The notes beneath the pieces were generated by a model that saw nothing but the letters and a program-made list of their open reading frames with translations, was not told where the DNA came from and did not search any database. Both the position numbers and the translations under genes were made by a program. A stretch of 64,000 nucleotides of DNA from Macrolepiota albuminosa (taxonomy: Eukaryota; Basidiomycota; Agaricomycetes; Agaricales; Agaricaceae), in NCBI GenBank assembly GCA_027475525.1, contig JAMWFC010000044.1, positions 1,179,340-1,243,339 on the forward strand, given 5' to 3'. Of the stretch, positions 11,444-22,399 are shown piece after piece. The number at the start of each line of letters is the position of its first letter. Position 1 is the first letter of the stretch.

Positions 11444-12716
11444 TACTGTACAAGTTTTAGAGCAATCCTCAATAATTTGATGGAATGAGTAGATGAACAA
11501 GGTGTGAAAAGTTAAAAAATGACAAATCTAAAGATGGAATCCCACAGCTGTATATCAAAGAGCACAGAGACTGCCCTCAAAAGTAGCTAATTATCTTGCT
11601 GGCATCTTTTTACATGATTTTAGTCACTAAGACAAGCCAAATAGATGAGAAATGGAGGAGAAACACATGGTTGAAGAGATTGAGGGGATCAGCATGACAT
11701 TTGCATTGATCAACTCTCATGTGTAAGATGATCAACAGACAAACTCACCTTCTTTTGAGCTCTTAGATCTTTAGAAACTTTCTGTATACTCAGAATGTCT
11801 CCAAAACTTTGTGGTATTCTATAATTCAACTTTATTCATCATGTGTGAAAAGGAATGCTGGAACACTGTAGCACTACCAAACTTTGTATAAGTCATCTAT
11901 ATGTTTAGGACAAGCTGTATACCAAGTTTCATGACATTTCCAGCACATTCAGAGAAGATATTACAACAGGAGTATAAATATGTGACATCTAACAATTTGA
12001 CCTCTATCAGGTTTTAAAGTCTGCAAGATCCATGCCTTGAGCATTACATGCATGTTGAAATAGTGCTGATGCCAACAGTATGAGTCAGCATGACATTTTG
12101 TGACAAAAGTTTTGAAACACAATGGTTTTGTGACCTGCATAACCAGCTTCCATCTGACACAATCACCAATGTACCTTCTACTAAAGTGACACTTGAGTAG
12201 GCTAAGATAGATATTATCATATCAACTGCAAAAGTCTGATTAGTCAAAGGTACTGTCAATGTCTTGTTATTCATGGTTTCAAAAGAATTTTGAAACACTA
12301 TGGACATGATAGTAAAGAAACAGTAAATAAACAGTAAATAGTTATGTGACTAAAGGATGTCCTGGATGAGTGACCTAATCAAGACTAATGACTTTGTGGC
12401 CATGATGTATTATTACCTTGTAACTAAGTAATTATAAACTAGCACAACAGTATTGCATTGAGGGCTCAGAATGTGATATAAACTCTTTGGTCTGGGTTGT
12501 CAAAGTTCAAAGATGGTAGTATGTCTGAGTTACTTTTACCAGTTACTGTTGGGAATGTGATATTGTGACAAATGTTACAGTACCAGACTGCACAGACACC
12601 TTAAATACTAATATGTACAAATACTTTCATGCATAACTCATAGTTATATATATTGTATTCTTTACCTTCAATATGCTTATTGTCATGTCCCCACACTGGC
12701 CAAGTCAAGCCAGCAC
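11444..12716. other. CpG-free AT-rich segment, left half
   Basis: I read this stretch through and found no CG dinucleotide after 11443 up to the copia LTR. It is AT-rich with no intact gene. Together with 30086-31988 it formed one segment before the copia insertion. The likely origin is an old transposable element eroded by deamination of methylated CpG. Confidence 0.7.
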
Positions 12717-13060
12717 TGTTGGAACTGGTACCGGCTAGTTATAGGTGAATCACACCTAGATCAGATACACGTAAGTTATAATCCTCAGTTGTGTATAAAC
12801 CAAACTATGTTGTAAGTACCTAGATCAGATACATGTAAGTTATAATCTAGGTACGTCTTTAGTGAGTATTGTACATGTAATATGAGTTTATGAGCAACGT
12901 ACCCTCAGTTGTGTATAAACCAAACTGAGGGTACTTTGCATGAACGTAGACTATATGTATGTGTGCAGACAAAGCAGCGTAGTGGCCAGGTCAGTGTTCA
13001 ATGACCATTGTTCGTGTACTTATCACACTGGTCACATTATGACCTCATTGATTCCTAACA
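12717..13060 (-). repeat. Copia 3' LTR, 344 bp
   Basis: Matches the split LTR at 18659-18754/29902-30085 (280 bp) but is 64 bp longer because of an internal duplication: the ACCTAGATCAGATAC segment recurs at period 64 (12755 and 12819). A 12-bp perfect hairpin stem (GTACCCTCAGTT / AACTGAGGGTAC) lies at 12899-12934. Confidence 0.92.
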
Positions 13061-13908
13061 CTCCTCCTTACCACTGTCACAACCCCTCCCCTCCGGAACC
13101 TCCCCAGCACATCCCTGGAGCCCCATCCGGGAGCCTCTCTTGTCAACCCCACAACGTGCCCTGCCCCCACAGCTGCTGACGCCGCCACCACATGCATCAA
13201 AGACCGCCATCAACCAGCACCCCTAGCAACCCCGCATCACGGACCCTGGGATCAACCACCATCAATGATTGGATCACGCTGCTCGCTTCTGGCCATCATG
13301 CATCACACATCACAACTCCCCCCACACCAATTGATCGTGTGCCCCACACACGGTGCGATCCAGGTATACAGTCCCTGTCCACTACTCAATGCCTCCCAGA
13401 ACTTATCCCAGACACCCTGGAACCCCGAGACCTGGTCCCATAGTACTTATAGTGTAGTTCCCTGTTGTACTCGCTAGTCTTGATATTAACTTGAATTGTT
13501 GCGTGCCCTCTGCTTAATTGGTATGCGCTGACTGGCACACTTTGACTGGCATGCTTGAACAACTGCGTGCTCTAAGTTTGGTACGTACTTCGCGACTTGC
13601 AATTTGTTAACCTGGTCTTGTCTTAGAACCCCCAGTTCCCGACTCGACCAGCTTCCAGCCCTTAGCCTCTAAAACCCAAAACCCCTGGACCAAGTTCCCT
13701 TCCCCAGGACCACCTCTTGTCCACGTTTTGAACCCTGGAGTCCTAGCCCTGGAGTTCCAGACACCCGAGTATCCATAGATCAAGTTCACCTCATAAGGGT
13801 GTTGCTTTTTTGGAAAGCCCCCAACTCAGTGGAACCTGACAACCATGAACCAATGGTCATTCTCCTCCTTGCATGGAGTTGTTAGCAGAGCCCAAGGATG
13901 TGCCACAG
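13061..13908. other. Copia internal non-coding tail
   Basis: C-rich and Pro-codon-rich on the plus strand, lying between the RNase H remnant and the 3' LTR. No recognisable protein. It probably contains the end of the polyprotein and the polypurine tract beside 13061. Confidence 0.5.
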
Positions 13909-14409
13909 TCAAAGGAAGAGTGGTTTGAGCAGGGCCTTTGTGAATAAATCAGCGACGTTGTCCCATGTGTTGACATACTTTATAGTTATTTCTCCCATCT
14001 GAACCTGCTTGCAGATAAAGTGGTAGTTAATGTTGAAGTGTTTTACTCTGGCATGCGACATTGGATCTTCTGACAGCGTGATTGCGGCTTTATTGTTGCA
14101 GAACAGAGTCATGGGTTGCGTGGTGAAGTCTCAGCCGATTTCCCTCATTAGTGTTCATAGCCAGATACATTCCTGTGTAGACTCATAGACAGCCATGTAC
14201 TCGGCCTCACAGAAGGAGCTTGCAACCGTCTTCTGCTTTCTGACAGACCACAAAATGGCCCTGGTGCCTAGAGACCAGGCATATCTACCGGTGCTCCTCC
14301 TGGTATCTAGGCAGCTTGCCCAGTCAGCATCGGTGAACCCCCATAATACAGTTGAAGGACCTCTGAGCCACAGCTTTAGGTCGCTCAACCCATTGAGGTA
14401 TCTGACCAA
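13909..14409 (-). pseudogene. Copia RNase H remnant
   Basis: Two adjoining frames show the copia RNase H end of pol: GFTDADWASCLDTRRSTGRY, then EAEYMAV, then CNNKAAITLSEDP and HFICKQVQ, ending VADLFTKAL. The order and motifs match Ty1/copia RNase H. The frame is broken between the pieces, near 14110-14155, so no intact product is made. Confidence 0.85.
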
Positions 14410-14592
14410 CCAAATGCCTGCATTTCAGTGAGTTCTGTCATAATTATCTAAGAATTGGGATAACTGTTGGACAGAGTAGGAAATGTTGGGTCAGGTTGCT
14501 ATCACAATATACAGAAGACATCCGATTAGTGACCTATAGAGGAGTTTGGCAATGTCGTCGCGTTTGCTTTGTGTCTGGAGGTCTTGTTTTGG

Positions 14593-15753
14593 TCATCTCA
14601 GCTTTAGGCCAGGTTCCATGGGGAGTGACAAGGGGTGTGCATCTTTTTGTCCGAACTGTTGTACTATGTGATTTATAAATGCTGTCTGTGATAAGGACAT
14701 GGTTTTGTTGCCACAATCCCATTTGACTGAGACATCAACGAGATATCTGGGTGTGCCCAAGTCCAAGATGCTCCACGCTTTGCACATCTGATTTTTGAAG
14801 CAATCGTTCTCCTCCTTAGAGCTGGCTATGGACAAGAAGTCGTTGACGTGGATGGCTGCTATTATTGTGCCGGTGCATGACTTCCTGTAGTACATGCAGG
14901 CTTCACATGTGAGTTGAGTAAAATCCCATGCCTTCATGTGTTTGTTGAGTGTCTGGTTCCATATCTGGCCAGCTTGTTTCATGCTGTAAAGTCCCTTAAC
15001 AAGTTCACATACCCAGTCCTCCCTTCCCGCTTCCTTGAAGCTGTCCAGTTGTTCCATGTATTGTATCTTGTCATTTGGCAGTATGCCATATAAAAATGCT
15101 GTCTTAACATCAATTTGTGTGGCATCCCAGCCCTCCATTGCAGCAATATGCAGCAGGATCCTCCATGACTCCATGCATGCTGTCAGGGAAGTGGTTTTAT
15201 TGTAGTCTTTTCTGTAGATTTGTTCAAACCCCTTAAAGACTAGGTGCACCTTGTATCGTGAGGGGTTCCCATTATCATCCTGTTTGATTTTGAATACCGG
15301 GTGTCCTTTCCGAACTTTGTGTCTCTTTGGAATAGCTGAGCAGAGTACAAGCCAGTATACACTCATGTCCCTTAGAGATTTGAGTTCATTGCAGTACACT
15401 TCTTCCCATCTTGATGCATCTGGCCTTTTCTCTGCTTCTCTCCATGTTCTGGGCTCCTCCTTGGCTTCAAGAGGGAGGGGCTCGATGTCGCCAATTTGTG
15501 ATATTGCTGCCAGGATGCGGTTGGGATTGATCTTGATTTCAGGTTCATGATTTGTAGGCATGGGCACTTGTCCAGTGGCTGTGTGTGGCTGTGATGATGA
15601 TACCTCCTCATTCTGTCTTTTTGCCGCTCTCTCTATCCTCATTTCCTTTACTCTTTGTTCCCCCTCCCTTACCTCCTCCATAATCTCATTGAGTCGCATC
15701 AGTGCTCTGCCTTCATTGGCGGTGGCCTTCTCTATGAGTTGGCAGGTCCTCAT
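14593..15753 (-). pseudogene. Copia reverse transcriptase remnant (RVT_2)
   Basis: A 386-codon open frame covers most of the copia-type reverse transcriptase: HPVFKIKQDDNGNPSRYKVH, ATQIDVKTAFLYG, LVKGLYSMKQAGQIWN. The catalytic box reads HVNDF where active copia enzymes have YVDD, so one of the paired aspartates is Asn. The preceding VHLVFKGFEQ also departs from the usual VAKGF. Together with breaks on either side, this marks a dead enzyme. The 5' part of this frame is low-complexity linker. Confidence 0.88.
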
Positions 15754-15795
15754 CGATCTCCTCAGCGCTGGTTGTTAAGGTATGTCATCATCTAG

Positions 15796-16164
15796 CTATA
15801 GTTGCTCCGGTGCTGTGACTGGGTTAATGGTTGTAATTTCAAGCTCACTGAGGTCGTTGTCATATTCCTGAGGAGTCATAGATGCAGATTTGTCGAGATC
15901 ATCCAGAGTAGAGATTGGAGGTGTGCTGCCACCAGTAGTAGACTGTGTGGGTTGTTTCAGCTGTTGTGACTCATGTTTCTCAATGAACTTTACGTGGTAG
16001 GTTTGGAAAACCTTATTTTTGTGTCTGTTCCAGCATTGGTATGTCTTGGAGATCAGCCTGTATCCAATCAGGACACACTCAATGAATTGTGGGTTGGAAT
16101 GAGTACAAATGTGTGACACCCAATTTCCCACATGTAGGAGTAGTCTGGTTTGTGTCCAAACCAT
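15796..16164 (-). pseudogene. Copia integrase C-terminal/linker remnant
   Basis: The frame contains IECVLIGYRLISKTYQCWN and VFQTYHVKFIEKHE, which fits the segment after the copia integrase core (the usual capsid-like KAFFVGYS...YRVWD...SRDVVFDE region). Upstream, between 16164 and 16800, integrase-like pieces appear in several frames separated by stops. Decayed. Confidence 0.6.
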
Positions 16165-16818
16165 TTCTCATAAGAGGTCTTTCCTCCAAGTGATTTGGTG
16201 GGGTGTTTTTCTGTGTAAATGCATTGCAATTAAGTAAAACTCATTCCAAAGATAGTCCAGACATTTTGATTTGATCCTCATTGTCTTTGCCTTACCCATG
16301 AGCGTTCAATGCATTCGTTTGATGCACCCAATATGTGCCAATGTATAGGGTGCATCTCACTCCATCTGGATCCCTCTTGTTGCGAGCCAATTCTCCATTT
16401 CACTACTGTTTAGTTCTCTATTGAAACCAGTTCTATATTTGCCAACCCTCAGCCCAGCTTTGTTTTTGTGGGTCTTTTCCCATGTCTTTGGTGCAGTGAA
16501 GGTGTCTCCCTTGGTTTTAAAAAGGATGGACTAGGGCATGTTGGTATAATTGTCTATGATGTCTGATACATAGTGGTTTTCTGATCTTGAGCATATATTC
16601 ACAGGTCCCATCAGGTCTACCCACACAATCTCAAGCTTTTGTGTTGCCCTTCTCCCTTCCTCCCATACCTTTGGAATCAATAATTGTGTCTGTTTCCCAA
16701 GGATACACACGTCACATTTAAGTGGGGGCTGATGAGGAAGGGAGGGTGCACCTTTGATCCTTTGATTGCGGGCTAACTGGAGAACAGCTTGATAATTGGC
16801 ATGGCCCAGGTGGCGGTG

Positions 16819-17046
16819 CTATGTCTCCATGTCTGCTGCCTGGTGGATGGTATAGGCATGTTCAATTGTGGCATAAGAGAGATCAATTGTATACAGCCCT
16901 TTTTCTTTAATCAGTGGGCCATTGGTGACGACACCGTTTGTGTAATGATTCATGATTTGGACTTCTTGGTTATTGAAGCGTGAGTACGTATCATTGTCTG
17001 TAGAAATGTGGCTAATGGAGACCAGGTGGACAGTGGAATTTGGCAC
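16819..17046 (-). pseudogene. Copia GAG-pre-integrase remnant
   Basis: The frame reads VSISHISTDNDTYSRFNNQ and later GLYTIDLSYATIEHAY, matching the GAG-pre-integrase segment between protease and integrase in copia polyproteins. It is interrupted at both ends, so it is not part of an intact polyprotein. Confidence 0.65.
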
Positions 17047-17311
17047 GTAGAGTGCTCTCTTGAGTGTGAGCCATGCTCCTCTAGAGGTGTGTAATTTTAT
17101 GCATCTGACCCCTTGGGCTGAGATCGTTGATCCCTCTACCCCTTTTATGGCTTTAGGGATGATCAGCTGAAGTGTGACAAAGTTGGAGTGGTATGGAGAA
17201 ATGTGAACAGTGGCTCCGGAATCAATAAAAAATGGGTGTTCTGTCGCATGATGAGGGTGATGTCGGAGTTATTGTTGGCGCTCTTTGAGTACTGATTCCA
17301 GTCAATTGAAG

Positions 17312-18412
17312 TCAATATCTCCTCCTCGACAATGGTGGCCATCCAACCTTTCTATTTGGTGTCATCAATGGAGGATGTGGATGGTAGAGTATCTGTGGCC
17401 AGGCTGGCAAAGCCTGCCAGGACGGGAGCGCCACCAGATAGACCTTGCCCTGCAGTCCTGTCAGCTGTGTATAGACCTTTGTGGCAGCAGTGGCTGTCTG
17501 CTTCTGACCTTGGCTGGCCACTACAGCGTGGGCAGCATTGCAAGCAGCACTAATGCCCAGCTTTTCCATGGCTCTATCTGAGTAGGCACAGAATTGTGCA
17601 TCGTGCCCTGCACAGGGCCGTCTGCAGGTGGCACACATGGCGCAACACTTTACACCCATGGGATGATTGTGCCCTGGGAGCCAAGGCTTGTTGGATTGAA
17701 ATCGATCTTTTGTAGTGGCAGCAAGGGCAGTATCTATAGTCAGTCTAGACGCAGAGGATTTCAAGGCATTGAGGTTTTGTACCATCTCGAGGAGCTTTCT
17801 GATGTGATTGGAGCTGTACAGGTGGTCCTTGGTTGCATCAGCAAGGCTGTGGGAAACCTGGGCCTGAATAGGCTCGTACTGGGGGCTGATAAGACTGTTC
17901 AAGAGGATAACGCACTTGAACAGGTCCTTATCGAGTGTCTGGATAGAGAAAATGTAGTTGACAATATTGCAGATTTATCTGGCTGTTGCTGGCAGGGGCT
18001 TGGTGGAGGAGCACTGGATCTTCAGTACTTCCTGGATTAGAATAATTATTCTGACAGGGCCCTCTCCCTCCACATGAGTCTTGATCTGACTGGAGAGATT
18101 TGCAGCAGTCTTGGTTTTGTCCAGACCATTGTACTTGCAGTTGTCTAGGGCCATCAGTATGACAGCATGCGCAAGGTCATTGTTCAGGCACCAGTTTTGG
18201 TACACAACTGGCACAGTCAGAGCGCTTGGGGGTGAGATAAGGGGTTCAAATATATAGGGCTTTAAGCCAAGCAAGAAAAGATGGATCTGGAGGTTCTTCG
18301 ACCACTTGGAGAAGTTTGCGGTCACAGAGTTCCTGTTGAACTTGTTGTGTTTCCAGTCAGCTCCATGAATGGAGATCACGTGAATAAAAGGGGCAGCAGC
18401 ATCAGTGGGCAT
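17312..18412 (-). pseudogene. Copia gag remnant (UBN2-like)
   Basis: The start MPTDAAAPFIHVISIHGADW at 18412 opens a gag frame with NFSKWSKNLQIHLFLLGLKP and NLSSQIKTHVEGEG, as in UBN2-type copia gag. It stops at about 17975 and continues in another frame (residues HSLADATKDHLYSSNHIRKL and on), which holds a degenerate Cys-rich knuckle, CATCRRPCAGHDAQFC. The break shows that gag is no longer functional. Confidence 0.75.
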
Positions 18413-18658
18413 ATTTCAAGATGGGGGGGAGATTAGCATTCAGCACATAGAAACAACAGTGATCTTATCTGCCCAGATTGGGGCAAGACAAAGAGCAAGG
18501 CAAAATGTCCCTAGCTGGAGACAAAGGACAGATGGCAACTCCATATAGCACAGTCTGATGCAATCGGCATTGTATCACAAAAGAAACAAGAAGGGGATGT
18601 GTTCCAACGAGCAGGTGGTACTTCATCAAATATTCTGCTCTAGCAGCAGCCCATAACC

Positions 18659-18754
18659 TGTTGGAACTGGTACCGGCTAGTTATAGGTAAATCACACCTA
18701 GATCAGATACACATAAGTTATAATTTAGGTACATCTTTAGTGAGTATTGTGCAT
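18659..18754 (-). repeat. Copia 5' LTR, left fragment
   Basis: The first 96 bp of the second copia LTR as read on the plus strand, ending GCAT at the gypsy insertion point. The missing part resumes at 29902. Confidence 0.92.
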
Positions 18755-19706
18755 TGATAGGACCCTATACAGGTTAGGCGCATCAACGGCAGGCTCGGCA
18801 CCGGCTCCGGAAACCTTGCCGCACTCGTTCCGAACTTAGCGCACGCGTTCTACCTATTTTAAGCCATTTCTGACGGCCGCGCACGGCAAGAAGCAGATCC
18901 AATCAATGATAGCGCCGATCGGCAGACAAAATGACAACTGACAGATGGCATCAGTCACTGACGACAGCGCTTAGCGAGAAGCCTGATGATCTATCAAAAA
19001 CTGACGGACAGCTTGGCGTTTGACCTTGGCGTCTGACACCGCTTAGCGTCTCGATTTGGCGCCCGACATCGCTTAGGTGTTCTGACAGACAGAAGGGTGA
19101 TGGAGTGATGGTTTAGCTTCGCGATCTGTCGCCTGGCGTCGCTAAGGCTCTTGAATGGGCGGTAGGGATCTGAAACCGTTGGAGCTACCCCTTTGAAATT
19201 TTCCAGTTTACCGCACTCTGGCGTCATTAGCCACTGGCGACGGTGAACTCCTTGTAGTATATATATTACTTACCGACTTGTACATACAGGACAGCAGACG
19301 AATAGACCACAGTTTCCCCCACTTACTTCAGTCTCCTTTACGCTCAAGAGCTCATTTACGCTACGGTCGGCAACGTTGAACTCATCGGCAGTTACAGACG
19401 TTCGCCAACACTCGACATACTCGCGCCTTGCAACTACGGCAGGCATTATCGACGCTTAGAACTTCGCTAAGCTTATCGTGCTCTTGCCGCTCACCCTTGC
19501 CGTGTTCACTTACCGCATTTCCTTAGGCGCTTTACCTTAGCGCTTGACACTTGCCGACCCCGTTACCGACTTTTATCCTTTTTCACAGACGCGTTCTCTG
19601 GGACCTGCCCGGGACTCCTCAATTACTTTTAGCGCGCCCAACGCACACTCTTGGTACGGTAACACAACTGTTACATTTGTTGCTGACCAAACTTTGGGCG
19701 TCATCA
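18755..19706 (+). repeat. Gypsy 5' LTR, 952 bp
   Basis: Begins TGATAGGACCC and ends GTCATCA, in TG...CA form. It contains a run of degenerate TTGGCG/TTAGCG/GACACCG words around 19010-19150. A TATATATTAC stretch near 19258 could be the promoter. Confidence 0.95.
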
Positions 19707-20086
19707 AATTGGAGCCCACCGCGAGGGATCTCTAGGGCAGAATTCCGCCAGAAACCCGTCTCCAGCGTAGGCGCCGCCTGCTAGACCAGTCGGCAGAAGG
19801 CATAGCTCCTTCCCACCCATCAACTCCACAACCACCTGGTGCCTTACCGGGTCTCTCTCTCGCCCAGGAACTACAGAACGCCACTGTAGACGCTTTTCCT
19901 GATCTCTTCCCGCATTCCCTCGATTATAGTGCCGACGACCCCTTAGCGTCGCCCTTTACCGTACCGCAGTCAATCACTCCCATTACTCCGCTAACGCCTC
20001 TTTCTCAACTCATTTCGCTTACCCCGTCGCCAATCTCCAGAACTCCTTCCCCACTACCGCTAACCGAACTCGCCAACACGGTCGCC

Positions 20087-22399
20087 ATGGAACAACAAGT
20101 CCAACGCATGCCGCCACGCAACCACTTCTCGGCACCGAAATGGGACAAGACCAAGCCACGGGAGCTCTCCCAGTATTTTAAGGAGTTAGAGTATCTATTC
20201 AGGGATTGTAACATTACCGACCACACGCAGATGAAGGAGTACGCGGCAAGATACGTATCGTACGACACGGCAGAGACTTGGACTGGTCTTTCCGAGTTTG
20301 CAGCGCTCGTTCCCGCCACGCCGACAGCTCCCGCCCAAGGCGCTTCGTATGAGGACTGGAAGACGGCAGTAATCCAGCTGTACCCTGGCGCTGAGGAGGC
20401 TACGCGATACACGGTAAACGAGTTGCAGAAATTAGTTCAGGAATCTTTCGACAACGGCACTTCTTCTCTTGGCGCATTCTCCACGTATTACCGCGAGTTC
20501 CAGAAAATCGCTAGGTGGCTTCTGCAGAACGGCAAGCTCTATATTAACGAGGAGCGTCGCCTATTTCAGCAGGGCATCCCGACTTCACTGTGGACTCGTA
20601 TTGCCCGTCGCCTAGAGATAGTTCATCAGGCTCATCACCCAGACGAGCCCTATAACGTTGCCGACGTCTTTGAAGCCGGTAAATGGGTTCTCAAGGGAAC
20701 GGACACTGGCGTTGGACTGCAACGCGCTAGGATGAGCCCACCCCCTGAGCGAACTAACGGTATCATTCCCATCCCGCCTCCTGTTGCCGACTTCGTTAAG
20801 AAAGAGGAGCTCAATGCTGCTATTACCGCCGCTGTCGCTTCCGCTATGACCCGTATCGAAACCATGATTACCACCAACCTCACGGCTAACCGACCCGCTA
20901 ACGTACCCGCACCTGGCCCTTGCCACTTCTGTGGGGAAATTGGCCATACTATGACTAGAGGACGCTGCGCTACCCTCGAGAATTACGTTCGCCAAGGTAG
21001 AATTCGAAGGGCTATCGACGGCAAGATAGTCCTCACTACTGGCGCCACCATCCCCAACTACCCAGACAAGAAGTCCTTCCAGGAGCGAGTTGATGAGTGG
21101 CATAGGCGCAACCCAGGACAAATCGTTACCGGCACGCTATCTGGCAACGCTAACCCCGACCCCGAGCAGGCGACCCAACAGCAGATGATTCACGAGGTCC
21201 TACATTTCGACAGCGTTGGCGACCACCCTACTTTCTCGCGGGAAGAGCGTATCGCCAAGCTCCAACAGGAGTTGGATTCGCTAAAGAACCAGGTTTTTGA
21301 TGGGGTTGAAGTTAAGCAGCCCAAACAACCTCTTAAAGGATACAAGCCGATGCCTCCCGCTAGCAAGTTACCGACACCTGCTCCTGCCGCACCTCCTGCC
21401 ACTGCCCCTGCTCCTGCTTCAGAACCATCGTCGACCGCTACCGCTCCCGAACCGCCTTTGCCGCCTCTCCATCCCTACTCAGGGATTCCCGACCGATATC
21501 ATGCTCCCGCACAACGAAACTTTGCCGCTCCCGAGAAACGTCCTGAGGGTGGCTACCGACCTACCGCGCCAATTTTCGACATAGAGAAATCTAACCACGT
21601 TTTTAACCGTATCATGAAAACTGCCGTTACCTTATCAGTAGAAGAGCTTTGTAGTATTGCTCCCGACGTCCGCAACCAAGTCAAGACGGCAGTCACTCCC
21701 CGACGACCCTTGGCGACAGCCGTTGCCGAGGTCGATGAACTCGACGACGCGCTTCCTGGTTTCTCTGTTACCATCGACCCTCCCGACACTGAAGACACTC
21801 TTGCCGACCCCATCGCTAACGCCACCTCTGTGGACCCAGTGGAGACCTACCTTAGGTCAGTCGACCACGGCGAAGACCCGGCAATCCTTACCGTCGCCCA
21901 AGAATCGCACGCTATCCGCTCGGTAGCGCTAACCGTAGACAACAAGCACGAAGTAGAGGCAATCGTGGATAGCGGGTCTCAGATTATTTCTATGGCAGCG
22001 GAAGTCGCTAACGATCTAGGCCTCATATACGACCCTACCGTTATATTAAACATGCAGAGCGCTAACGGAACGGTAGACCGATCCCTAGGCCTCGCCAAGA
22101 ATGTGCCGTGCACCCTTGGCGACATTACGTTTTATCTTCAGATCCACATTTTACGCTCCCCCGCATACGACCTACTACTTGGCAGACCTTTCGACGTCTT
22201 GGCGCGATCAGTCGTCAAGACAGTTACCGACGAGGAAACGACCCTCACCATTAGCGACCCCAACTCCGGAATCCGACGAACGGTGCCAACGTTCCCTAGG
22301 GGACAACGAAAAGGCGCCCGCGCTAAGCCCCCGGAGTTTACCGACCAACACGCCAACGAGCCTCCACACCGGTGTTTTCACAGACCATCGAGGAGGTGA
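20087..22399 (+). CDS. Gypsy gag-protease
   Basis: Open frame of 770 residues. The N-terminal 200 residues resemble gypsy capsid (KPRELSQYFKELEYLF, then the WKTAVIQLYPG segment). A zinc knuckle, CHFCGEIGHTMTRGRC, has spacing CX2CX4HX6C near residue 283, two residues longer than canonical at the end. A Pro/Ala-rich linker follows. The C-terminal part is an aspartic protease with AIVDSGSQII near residue 625 and LLLGRPFDV. The ATG at 20087 is chosen because it directly precedes the capsid homology. The frame overlaps pol in the -1 frame. The long open frame indicates recent function. Confidence 0.93.
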   Translation: MEQQVQRMPPRNHFSAPKWDKTKPRELSQYFKELEYLFRDCNITDHTQMKEYAARYVSYDTAETWTGLSEFAALVPATPTAPAQGASYEDWKTAVIQLYPGAEEATRYTVNELQKLVQESFDNGTSSLGAFSTYYREFQKIARWLLQNGKLYINEERRLFQQGIPTSLWTRIARRLEIVHQAHHPDEPYNVADVFEAGKWVLKGTDTGVGLQRARMSPPPERTNGIIPIPPPVADFVKKEELNAAITAAVASAMTRIETMITTNLTANRPANVPAPGPCHFCGEIGHTMTRGRCATLENYVRQGRIRRAIDGKIVLTTGATIPNYPDKKSFQERVDEWHRRNPGQIVTGTLSGNANPDPEQATQQQMIHEVLHFDSVGDHPTFSREERIAKLQQELDSLKNQVFDGVEVKQPKQPLKGYKPMPPASKLPTPAPAAPPATAPAPASEPSSTATAPEPPLPPLHPYSGIPDRYHAPAQRNFAAPEKRPEGGYRPTAPIFDIEKSNHVFNRIMKTAVTLSVEELCSIAPDVRNQVKTAVTPRRPLATAVAEVDELDDALPGFSVTIDPPDTEDTLADPIANATSVDPVETYLRSVDHGEDPAILTVAQESHAIRSVALTVDNKHEVEAIVDSGSQIISMAAEVANDLGLIYDPTVILNMQSANGTVDRSLGLAKNVPCTLGDITFYLQIHILRSPAYDLLLGRPFDVLARSVVKTVTDEETTLTISDPNSGIRRTVPTFPRGQRKGARAKPPEFTDQHANEPPHRCFHRPSRR

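Noticed and set aside
18994..19227. 77-codon minus-strand frame, present identically in both gypsy LTRs (also 29185-29418)
   Set aside because: It lies wholly in the LTR repeat-rich part, has low-complexity RCRAPNRD-type repeats and no domain; identity simply reflects LTR identity.
20612..21121. 169-codon antisense frame opposite gag
   Set aside because: Shadow of the gag frame; no splice continuation or protein features, unlike the antisense gene at 26.5-28.8 kb.
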